The position numbers were made by a program, and so were the translations under genes. DNA of 64,000 nucleotides, from NCBI GenBank assembly GCA_039566865.1, contig CM076943.1:9720001-9784000 (forward strand). The letters are read 5' to 3'. Positions 35,329-45,500 of the stretch are shown piece after piece; position 1 is the first letter of the stretch, and every line of letters starts with the position of its first letter. This DNA is from Aurelia coerulea (lineage: Eukaryota; Cnidaria; Scyphozoa; Semaeostomeae; Ulmaridae). The notes beneath the pieces were generated by a model, which saw nothing but the letters and a program-made list of their open reading frames with translations, was not told the origin of the DNA and searched no databases.

Positions 35329-35538
35329 CGATATCAGCCTCATTTGGAGTAGGACTTATGTGCATATAATTAGCGAAAACGAGGTTTGGGTTTTTTATTT
35401 CTTTGGTTGAGGTCAAGGGTCGGGGTCGATATCAGAAATCCTCATTTGGAGTAGCTGCGTTTGGACTTATGTGCATATAATTAGCGAAAACGAGGTTTGG
35501 GTTTTTTATTTCTTTGGTTGAGGTCAAGGGTCGGGGTC
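35329..35538 (+). repeat. Tandem duplication of ~100 bp
   Basis: Two adjacent copies, each with CTCATTTGGAGTAG, TTAGCGAAAACGAGGTTTGG and GGTCAAGGGTCGGGGTC; the second has about 10 extra bases (CTGCGTTT region). Otherwise nearly identical. Confidence 0.85.
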
Positions 35539-35557
35539 AAGATTAGTTCAGACGAAA

Positions 35558-35742
35558 TCCTTTTAGCTATTCTGAAAAGATTCAGAATCGGACAATGTTT
35601 TGCTGCATTTTGTAGAATTTTCGAATGGGCACAATAGCGATAGAAGCTCTAACGCCACTTGATCGATCCTCGCGTATAAAACTGTATAAAAATAACGCTC
35701 GATCCATGCTCTTTTGTAGAATAGCTAAAAGGTATATTAGTT
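35558..35742. mobile_element. Short inverted-repeat element, copy 2
   Basis: Ends CCTTTTAGCTATTCT / AGAATAGCTAAAAGG are inverted. The interior matches 4,011-4,190 through most of its length. Confidence 0.75.
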
Positions 35743-35744
35743 TG

Positions 35745-36490
35745 CATTTCCCTGTCCGGTTTATTTTCTCCTTTTTTCAGACCTGTTAGCCTTTTTCAAA
35801 GCTTGGTCCCTTCTCCTTGGTGAATTGCACGATAAGTACTCATCAAACGAGTCGGATTTCTAGGGGTTGTACTTTGAATGGATTTATTTTATTGGGCCAT
35901 GCTGAAAAGCTCTTGCCACGCCCCCTGTCACTCGTATGCTTAAGTACACCCCCTGATAGAAATATGGACCCAAAGTTAATATGGCAAAATGGATTAAAAA
36001 ACGAAGAACGAAAGTACTCCCAAAAATGTGGTAGCCCAAAATTTTGTTTGGCCATTGAAGTGTAAGATTGTATTTTGGCCATTGTATTTTGTTCATTGTA
36101 ATTGTAAATTGTAGAAATTGTAAAAATTGTAATTGGCCATTGTATTTTGTTCCTGTTGCATTTAATTTGGTTGATTATAGAGTTTAGTTTTCTTTAAAAA
36201 TTAGTTTAAATAAATATTTATATAGATAGCTGCCATACATAATTTTATGTAGTGCATAATAGCAATTATGATGATGATGATGATGATGATGATGAAGTGC
36301 TATCTTATTGCAAAATGCTGCAAAATAGGTATCGAAAAAGGTATCGAATCGAGCTTAGCGAGTGAAACTTAAATCTTGTAAGAGTTATGTCATTTTGGTA
36401 CGGTGACCCAAGGGGATGACTTACAAGCCCGGGGTTCTGAGATTTTTTGTTTTGGTTTGGTATTCAAATGTGAAAGATTGAGATGATCGG
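35745..36490. other. Spacer with TTGTAA-rich tail and (GAT)n
   Basis: 36,070-36,165 is a run of TTGTAAATTG-type repeats resembling the 3' tail of a non-LTR retroelement. (GAT)n microsatellite at 36,268-36,296. No gene recognised. Confidence 0.45.
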
Positions 36491-36495
36491 TCACA

Positions 36496-36620
36496 GGTGC
36501 ATAGCTCAGCAGTAAAAAGCTGGCTTAGCAATTTGATGGCTGATGATTCGAGCCCCAGCCGTTCCAGCCAGAGTGAGAGAAGAGCTGCCAATTGCCATTT
36601 CTGGGTAATTCCAGGCTAAA
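36496..36620 (+). mobile_element. tRNA-derived SINE or tRNA pseudogene, family B
   Basis: ATAGCTCAGCAGTAAAAAGC (from 36,501) is a good A box and GATTCGAGCCCC (36,544-36,555) a good B box, spaced about 43 bp apart as in a tRNA. The stem pairs are poor, so it is not a working tRNA. A 3' body continues to about 36,730. Only one copy is in the window. Confidence 0.55.
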
Positions 36621-36760
36621 GGAATCACGAAGTGCCATACTTGGGGAAAGGACAAGAACTGTGCCCAAGGCCACTGTTTCGATAAGCTCAGCATTTCAGT
36701 TTTCTTAAAAGCTGCTTCAATGGAAACAAGAAATATTCCTATCTGAAGATTGGCGCCCGT

Positions 36761-36814
36761 TACCCTGGGTACCAGACTCTCTAACATACGTTAGAGAGGC
36801 TGGTACCCAGGGTA
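36761..36814. mobile_element. 54-bp palindromic micro-element with 9-bp duplication
   Basis: The whole element is two inverted halves: it starts TACCCTGGGTACCAGACTCT and ends with the near-perfect complement around ACATACGTT. GGCGCCCGT occurs exactly on both sides (36,752-36,760; 36,815-36,823). A 79-bp relative is at 37,136-37,214 and a fragment at 52,402-52,432. A 9-bp duplication is typical of Mutator-type elements. Confidence 0.85.
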
Positions 36815-37135
36815 GGCGCCCGTCAGATCTCCGCTAATATTTGAAATACGAACCTAAATATTTTCAGGATAGGATCCCCTTTCCTAGTCACTAACCTTGA
36901 TTTCGAGTCCGCATTTTATGTGGTGTCGTCAGATCCAACCATAGTTCAACTGTTTGTCAAACAATCAACTGGAATTTTGTTTTCGAAATGGGGCCGAACG
37001 CAACGCCAAGCTCACCATTTTCAGGGGAAGATCTGAAAGATCGATCTTTGGCAAGAGCTTGAGAAACTGCTCGAAGGTGAGTGTTGGCCACAAACATCTA
37101 AACTTTGCACAGTCGAAATGTGTAAATTCTATCCA

Positions 37136-37214
37136 TACCCTGGGTACCAGCCTCTCTAACATAAAAACAGAAACAGTCTCTGTTTTTCTGTTAGAGAGTC
37201 TGGTACCCAGGGTA
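37136..37214. mobile_element. 79-bp palindromic micro-element
   Basis: Starts TACCCTGGGTACCAGCCTCT and ends AGTCTGGTACCCAGGGTA, with an extra inner hairpin AAACAGAAACAGTCTCTGTTT. Flanks both end in ATCCA (9-bp windows match 5 of 9), so the duplication is worn or coincidental. Same family as 36,761-36,814. Confidence 0.75.
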
Positions 37215-37661
37215 ACTGATCCAATGCTGTGAACGTACACAGCAACCGTACAAAAATGCTACTTGTCCACAAGGTATGAAAAACAGCTGTCAAAGAAGGC
37301 TAAGTTTCAGTGTTGAATATCACTCACATCCGTTCGCTTCTCTGCCTTTTGGGGCTTTCACAACGACTTGGACGCCCTTCGATGTTCGAGTTTGCCAATT
37401 GCCATGAACATGATTCCCTGAAGTTTCCCTTCGCACAGTAACCGATCTTCAACTTGTTTTGTCATATGCGCATATATATACGTTTCTTTTTAGCAAACAG
37501 CGTGCATGCAAACACCATTGCGCTGGGATATGTGATTGGTTGATCAAAAGCGAGCAATTGAAAAGCAAACCTTGGAACAATAGAGCATACGATGCAGTGC
37601 AGCGAACTTTCCCATCGAGCCTGTGTTACTTGAAGCACAAATTTGATCTTTGAAATGAAAA

Positions 37662-38078
37662 CCGGACCCAAAGACCCTAGGATCCTTGAGACCCTAGGAC
37701 CAGTACTAAAATGAAAAGAACCCTTACACCAGTGGGTCATAATCATGAAATTGTGTATCGTTAACTTCCGCTCTTCCATCCCATGAACTTCAACTCTTTC
37801 AAACCAATGTCCGACCAATGTCAGGAATCATGCAGATAGTTTGTACCATGTAGAAGAACATTTTGAGTATCTCCTATCGTGCTATTTTAAAAACTTTCTG
37901 CGTGATTAAGACTGGAATAGGGGAAGCTCATACGATACACAACCTCTCGTTTGACATCTTGGGGACATTGGTCTATTATTTGTCTGAGGTGATGACGCTC
38001 TGGCGTTGAGGGTCCTTTTCATCTTTTATACTTGAAGGTCATAGAGGTCTCAAGGGTCCCAGGGTCTTAGGGGGGCTC
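37662..38078. mobile_element. Foldback MITE with GACCCTAGG ends
   Basis: Left AAGACCCTAGGATCCTTGAG and right CTCAAGGGTCCCAGGGTCTT are inverted copies, followed inward by matching AAAATGAAAAGAACCCTT / AGGGTCCTTTTCATCTTTT. About 417 bp. Target duplication not clear. Confidence 0.7.
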
Positions 38079-38172
38079 GGTGTTTAAACATATTGAATTC
38101 TGGATGGAAGTTTCGTCGAGAAAATTATTTCTTCATTCATCAGATTGACCGCCTCTGCAGTCATATTACTTT

Positions 38173-38308
38173 CAGCCTGGTTCCCTGTTCGTCAACTTGA
38201 CCGCGTTCGCGTGAGGATACTGGGGGCCAGGGAAGCGATTTGAAATTTTGGACTGCTTCCGTGGAGCCCAGTCCCCCTAGTCGAAAATGACGTCAGGGAA
38301 CCAGACTG
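38173..38308. mobile_element. hAT-like MITE, 136 bp
   Basis: Ends CAGCCTGGTTCCCTG and CAGGGAACCAGACTG; CAG..CTG termini are common in hAT elements. TATTACTTT is present on both sides (38,164-38,172; 38,309-38,317), giving an 8- or 9-bp duplication. Non-coding. Confidence 0.88.
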
Positions 38309-38339
38309 TATTACTTTAGCGCTGATAGACCATGGAGTA

Positions 38340-39018
38340 GAGCCCCATCGCCCTGTTCCGATCACTGGCTCCTGTGAGCGCTTTGGTGTACAATCTCGGG
38401 ATGTTTGTTTACAAGAGGAATGGGTCCTATAATTAAAAAAGCGCGCGCCAAAAAATACTTTGGCGGAAGGTGAAATAAACAAATAAACCTCACCAGGGGG
38501 TTTTGTTGACTTTGGATGCGCGTGAGGTAGGGTTTGAATTAATGCCAGGGGGGCATTGAAGTATGGGAAGGGGGCTATGCTATAGTGTTGCCAGTTATCT
38601 TGTAATAGACTGTAAATTTCAATTGTAAATTGCCTATGGTGTCATTAAACGAATAAAGAGACAAAATGTTACTTATCAAACGATAACAGGAGATAAATAT
38701 CTTTTGTTGTGTGTATGGCATCCATTTCAATTGGAAACTGCGCTTTCTTGAGCCCTCTGCGGTGGTACCGTCCGAAATTCATGCGCGAGCTTGCGTGATC
38801 CCAACAGGGCGATGGAATTAAGATATCGCGATTTTATCGCTGTGTTTTCCAACAACGATTTTACAGAAGACGGTCGCTAAATGTACAATAACTGGTTTCT
38901 ATATTTTAAACTATGAAATAAGGAATAATTCATTAGCATTAACTTTTCCGATAAAATTTACTTAGGCCAAGTAAGTCAAGGTTTCTTTTTCAGTGATCGG
39001 AACAGGGCGATGGGGCTC
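38340..39018. repeat. Perfect 28-bp inverted repeat, 623 bp apart
   Basis: 38,340-38,367 and 38,991-39,018 are exact complements (cores CATCGCCCTGTTCCGATCAC and GTGATCGGAACAGGGCGATG). A third, partial CAACAGGGCGATGG lies at 38,806. The right arm is 127 bp past the stop codon of the gene at 39,145-60,484 and would lie in its 3' UTR. Just beyond it, TAGACTTGGAGCAAGTCTA forms a small hairpin. Confidence 0.85.
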
Positions 39019-39144
39019 TAGACTTGGAGCAAGTCTATTTACAGAATTACTCGAAGCTCGAAGCACACCACTGAGCAGGACGTTGAATAGGATCTCTTTT
39101 CAAATATACAATGACTGCGAGAAAGTTTCTATGGTTTTGAATGA

Positions 39145-39509
39145 TCATTTTCTCTGCTTTTGCTTGGAAGTTCCTTGCTGTGACTCCAAGACAGCAATTT
39201 GATGTTCGATGCTACCCCCAGCACCATCGCTGCAGTGCTTATCTACAAGTTCCAGTCTCAAGTTTTCTCTCTCCTGTCGAATATCTTTGATAACGTCCAT
39301 TGTTTTCTTTAAACTTGTATTTTTCCTAAGTGTCTGTGGGATCTGCATTCGCATAACTTCTTTACCTTTGACAATCGGTTGGAGCCAAGTAGACGTTTTC
39401 ACGGGTGGTGGAGCGAATTTGATGTTTGTTCCTTTTGGGACATAAATATGAAGCGATACATCAATGACCTCTTTCTTGGTGAATGCGTGTTCCTTGATGT
39501 TCACTTCGT
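39145..39509 (-). CDS. Unrecognised gene, last exon
   Basis: 365 nt entered at phase 1 through a TTGTTTCTAG acceptor and ending at TGA (39,145-39,147). It codes DEVNIKEHAFTKKEVIDVSL, HIYVPKGTNIKFAPPPVKTS, TWLQPIVKGKEVMRM and a coiled-coil-like stretch ending in KQKQRK. It aligns along its first half with the exon at 63,463-63,812 (shared KEH..TK..., IYVPKGT, STW..P, TSL.K.MD), with the same entry phase. Confidence 0.78.
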
Positions 39510-42500
39510 CTAGAAACAAAACATTGCAGTAAATATCCAAAAACAAGAACATACTTTTCTACTTATCAATAAACAGAGGGATAATTGTATTCAAATGGTG
39601 GATGATACTAATCTATTGCAAGAAAAGGAAATTGTCCCAGGGGGGGGGACTCTGGTATATTCAGGATAGGGATGCTTAGGTCACTTTTTGGGTCTAAAAA
39701 TTAGGCAAGGATTATTATTTTGGGTCAATGATTTGCACAGTTATTTTTTTGGGTTCAAGAAATTCTGGTTTACTTTTTTGGGTCTCAAATATGAGAAAAA
39801 GTAAAAAAATTGGGAAAAATATAATTTGCAAACAAAATTAGAGTCAAGTAACAGTACTAAAATAAAGAACATAAATATCCAAACACATTATGAGAAATCT
39901 AATCAGTTAGGGCACTTTTATGCAGATTTAAAATACTGACTTCATAACTTTTGAGTATGTAAGGTCGGAAAAATTATTTTTTTGGGTCTATTTTCGTGAT
40001 AGAAATTACTTTTCTGGGTTGATGCGTTGTACCCCAGCCTGAGCACCCCTATCCTAAATATACCTGAGTACCCCCGTGGGGAAATTGTATTGAATACATT
40101 TACCAAACAATTTGCTTACAGCTTGCATGTTTTGAATTATAAAGACCAAAAGGATTTTCATAAGAGGGTCAATGTTGCAAAAATACTCAGATTCCAGGTT
40201 CACTTAGACTTAGCTACCTTCAGGTAATGTGGCAACTTTACTAGCTATTTATATTTAACCTGATTTGTTTCTCTCAACTTGGAATGTCGCATTTAAAACA
40301 GCATGGAATGTCGATAAAATGAATTTTACAATGATTGTCGTCTCTTGGCACGTTCTCCGTTTCAGTTCATGAATTTCAAGCAATTCTGATTTGCTCCTGT
40401 AGCTTTTTCATTAAAATTTACAATTATTGAGGCCTGTAAGTTTCATAATTCTTGATAATTGCACCACCTGATAAGAACATGTAAATGAATCAGTTTGTTT
40501 TTGGTTCTTATCGTTGGGTGCCTCCTTTTTTCAAATCAGTCTGTAGGTTCTTATTCTCCTATGTTCTAGTTTGCGCGGGTTCTACTGTAATTATATGTGT
40601 GTCTTTGGTACATTGCTTTGAAGATGCAACGAAAAGGTGCAAAAGGGAAGTACATGCAGCAGTGATTACCAAGGGCGGGCATGTCACACTGGGAACGATG
40701 GTCCTACCTTTGTCCGAAAACCGGTAGTTCATGAAAAAAGATTTGCACTACCTTTGTCCCAAAAACTGGTAGTTTTTGATGAAAAATTTCCGCTGTTATT
40801 TTTCTTCAATTTGGCGGACAATTTCAACATGATCTATCACTGACGATGTTTGTCCAAAAACCGATAGTTTCGACCAAATACCATTTTTCTAAAGCCAGTG
40901 GTCATAGAAGTTCAAGTGACACAAGTGTCCAAAAACCGGTTGTTTTGCTAACTAAAATTCCATATCGTGTGCAGAAAATCCAAAATTCAACAGTGTCCCA
41001 AAACCGGTAGTCCTGCTTGCCTAGAATCGTGTCCTTTTGTCAAGTTAAAAAAATCGTTGCTATTTGTCCAGGTTTGTCCTAAAACCGGTATTTTTAATCT
41101 TCATCCGAGTAGGCGGAATCAAACTCGAATCGAAACACAAAACACGATAAAAGAAATTGATGCAGTTGCGTTTTAATGCCTGTCAAATTCTACCGTTTAT
41201 TGTCATGGCTTTTTGGTACCCTGGCTTTTGTTTCGGTCTGTCCGACATGCCCCAAATGCTCGCGAATAACGTGTTTAGCAAAGGAATTTTGTGTTATCGC
41301 TTGTGACATCTGGTTTGACTGGTTTGAGCAAGACAAGGAAGAGGCCAGGGAGCGCATTTCAGATGGATCATTTCAGATGGATGGACTTAATTCCTTAATC
41401 AGGGAGCGCCTGCGTTTATGACGTAACACCATCGTTTTCAAAGTTATTAGGGGCTTGAACCCCCTTTCCTCTCACTCTCCCTGCGGGCCTGCCGTACCTG
41501 TGCACATGTTGCGTGCTTCATGCAATAATGGAATGTTATACCTGCAAGTTTTCCTTTCGACGAAATTGTTTATAATTTTAAAATTTAGTCACATCCCCCC
41601 TGAACCATCTGACTGCAAGAACAGCAACAGCAGCAACAACAACTTTTTGCGGTTTTGACTGATAACCAATAAGAGTCGAGAAGATGGCTAGCGGTTGGGT
41701 TCAAATTTGAGATGAATTTGGTGGTTTGGCTGCTGGTAAGTGATGGCGCGCACTCGTTTTCTTCAATCCTAGCTCCTGATAAAGACACTGGCTCTTCAAG
41801 AGAAAAGGTAAGATTCTTGCTTCAATCAATGACCATAAATAAAGGACCAGATGAAAAGGAAAGATCTCTTTCTGTGTTTAGATAGGAACCAGTCGAGATC
41901 GAATGATTTAGGCCTGTGCCTAGATCTAGGTCAAATAAGTATTTTGAGCGCTTGTGCTGATGCTGATATTGATATTTTCTCTTCTACTGATGACGCCATG
42001 ATCGAGAAGAAGCTTCATTTTCGTCTATGGCATGTGATTCACATAGGGCATGATACTTATAAGCGTTTACTAGGCCTATTCTTATTAGCTAGGTAGGGTC
42101 TCTTTTAAAACTGGCCTATGTTTGAGCAGAGCAGTTTGATTGATATGTCACATTTTGCCAACAAACAGGAGAATTTTCAAGGACTCACTTACTACTGTGT
42201 GTGTGTGATTGTGCTTATTTAACAGAACTCTCATTTCAATGTCAATTATGATTTATTATACTAGCATTAGTAGAAATTTACCAAAAAAAAAACGATTCCT
42301 CCATTTGAATTACATGTTTGATCTATTTGCTCCTCCACAAAAACACAAAGCTAAACTTGCAAAATTCCAAGCTGGAACCAGTCTGACATACACAAGGTTT
42401 CCACAGCACAGGGCTATTTACAGTGTAATTCTTTGAGCCATTTACAAGAAAACAGCATGCCGTTTCCAACCTAGTAGAACAAGGTTACAAGGCCATAACT

Positions 42501-45500
42501 ACCATAGGCGTAGGAGACAGAGAGCTGGGGGGGGGGGGCTGCAGCCCCCCAATGTCAGAAAATGTTGCAAAAATCAGCCATAATCGGGCAGAAATCCACC
42601 TATAGTCAGGCAAAATTTTCTTAAACAATGGATTTTTTTATCAAGCAGCCCCCCAAATTTTATCTCCCCCTATGCCCATTATAACTACAAGGCTTGTACA
42701 TGGCTTTTTCATGGCATTTACAGGCTGTATTAGTATCTTTTGAGATGAATCAAACTCTAGTTGTTTTCTTTCATCTAGGCTTAGATCTCTTAAAATGCCT
42801 TTTACAATCTAAAAGGTTGTTTCATATGTCAAAAACATTTCTGCAACAATGATAGAAAAGAACCTGCATCATGTTTTAATTCATAATTCATCCAAACGAC
42901 ACAAAGCAGCATTACTTTCTTACGCTTATTTTACTGCCAGTTTTTATCACCACTGCAAAAATGTTTATTCAGAATACATATTTCTCTGATTTTAAATAGA
43001 ATGTATTATTCATTTTACAGGGTGCATGTAAACATGTAAAAGACAAAAAGAACAGATCTAAGAGATAAGTATATGTAACATTCCTTTTTACACTTTCATC
43101 TATTATTAAGAGCAAACTACTTGCTCTCTTTTACTCTCTTTTACTCTCTGCACAAGGCTTGTTTGTACTGTATTTGTCAATTTCAATTTATTCAATGAGT
43201 GTGTTATCTTGAGAGGAAAACATTTGATTATTATTCACTGTTTCTGTAGATAAAAATAAGGATATATCCAACCAAGACATTGACAGAGAACATAGTACAT
43301 TAAACATCATGCGATACAAGTGCTATAACTAAAAGAAGGTTTCAATCTATTTTTGTACCTTTGCAAACAGTCAATTTTACGCTCTGTTCTACAGACCACA
43401 TACAGAGCAACAATAACTCAAATGGGCTAAACCAAGCCTTGGTACATTTTTGCAAGCACTGAACTTGCCAGAAAGTATGTCAAAGGATTTTGCTACCGAT
43501 AAGTAATGAGTTAAAGTAAATGGTTCACTTTTCTTAAAATATAGTATGTAGAGCAAGTCTTTTGCGGTGGACTGCACTTGGCGGAAAGCGTTTCAAAAGG
43601 TCTTGCTATAGGCAAGTAATGAGTTAAAGCAAATGATTCACCATTCATAAAATAAAGTATGTAGAGCAAGTCTTTTGCGTGGACTGCACTTGGCAGAAAG
43701 CGTTTCAAAAGGTCTTGCTATAGGCAAGTAATGAGTTAAAGTAAATGATTCACCATTCATAAAATAAAGTATGTAGAGCAAGTCTTTTGCGGTGGACTGC
43801 ACTTGGCAGAAAGCGTTTCAAAAGGTCTTGCTATAGGCAAGTAATGAGTTAAAGTAAATGATTCACCATTCATAAAATAAAGTATGTAGAGCAAGTCTTT
43901 TGCGGTGGACTGCACTTGGCAGAAAGCGTTTCAAAAGGTCTTGCTATAGGCAAGTAATGAGTTAAAGTAAATGATTCACCATTCATAAAATAAAGTATGT
44001 AGAGCAAGTCTTTTGCGGTGGACTGCACTTGGCAGAAAGCGTTTCAAAAGGTCTTGCTATAGGCAAGTAATGAGTTAAAGTAAATGATTCACCATTCATA
44101 AAATAAAGTATGTAGAGCAAGTCTTTTGCGGTGGACTGCACTTGGCGGAAAGCGTTTCAAAAGGTCTTGCTATAGGCAAGTAATGAGTTAAAGTAAATGA
44201 TTGACCATTCATAAAATAAAGTATGTAGAGCAAGTCTTTTGCGGTGGACTGCACTTGGCAGAAAGCGTTTCAAAAGGTCTTGCTATAGGCAAGTAATGAG
44301 TTAAAGTAAATGATTCACCATTCATAAAATAAAGTATGTAGAGCAAGTCTTTTGCGGTGGACTGCACTTGGCGGAAAGCGTTTCAAAAGGTCTTGCTATA
44401 GGCAAGTAATGAGTTAAAGTAAATGATTCACCATTCATAAAATAAAGTATGTAGAGCAAGTCTTTTGCGGTGGACTGTACTTGGCAGAAAGCGTTTCAAA
44501 AGGTCTTGCTATAGGCAAGTAATGAGTTAAAGTAAATGATTCACCATTCATAAAATAAAGTATGTAGAGCAAGTCTTTTGCGGTGGACTGCACTTGGCGG
44601 AAAGCGTTTCAAAAGGTCTTGCTATAGGCAAGTAATGAGTTAAAGTAAATGATTCACCATTCATAAAATAAAGTATGTAGAGCAAGTCTTTTGCGGTGGA
44701 CTGCACTTGGCAGAAAGCGTTTCAAAAGGTCTTGCTATAGGCAAGTAATGAGTTAAAGTAAATGATTCACCATTCATAAAATAAAGTATGTAGAGCAAGT
44801 CTTTTGCGGTGGACTGCACTTGGCGGAAAGCGTTTCAAAAGGTCTTGCTATAGGCAAGTAATGAGTTAAAGTAAATGATTGACCATTCATAAAATAAAGT
44901 ATGTAGAGCAAGTCTTTTGCGGTGGACTGCACTTGGCAGAAAGCGTTTCAAAAGGTCTTGCTATAGGCAAGTAATGAGTTAAAGTAAATGATTCAGCCAT
45001 TCATAAAATAAAGTATGTAAAGCAAGTCTTTTGCGGTGGACTGCACTTGGCGGAAAGCGTTTCAAAAGGTCTTGCTATAGGCAAGTAATGAGTTAAAGTA
45101 AATGATTCACCATTCATAAAATAAAGTATGTAGAGCAAGTCTTTTGCGGTGGACTGTACTTGGCAGAAAGCGTTTCAAAAGGTCTTGCTATAGGCAAGTA
45201 ATGAGTTAAAGTAAATGATTCACCATTCATAAAATAAAGTATGTAGAGCAAGTCTTTTGCGGTGGACTGCACTTGGCGGAAAGCGTTTCAAAAGGTCTTG
45301 CTATAGGCAAGTAATGAGTTAAAGTAAATGATTCACCATTCATAAAATAAAGTATGTAGAGCAAGTCTTTTGCGGTGGACTGCACTTGGCAGAAAGCGTT
45401 TCAAAAGGTCTTGCTATAGGCAAGTAATGAGTTAAAGTAAATGATTCACCATTCATAAAATAAAGTATGTAGAGCAAGTCTTTTGCGGTGGACTGCACTT

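Noticed and set aside
36496..36570. Functional tRNA gene.
   Set aside because: A and B boxes are present but acceptor and anticodon stems do not pair, so it is a SINE head or pseudogene.
37462..37818. 118-codon minus-strand frame.
   Set aside because: Partly inside the foldback MITE at 37,662-38,078 and without recognisable domain or splice sites.
41176..41421. Plus-strand frame ending EEARERISDGSFQMDGLNSL.
   Set aside because: Internal duplication of the ISDGSFQMDG region and no splice or family support; too weak to call.
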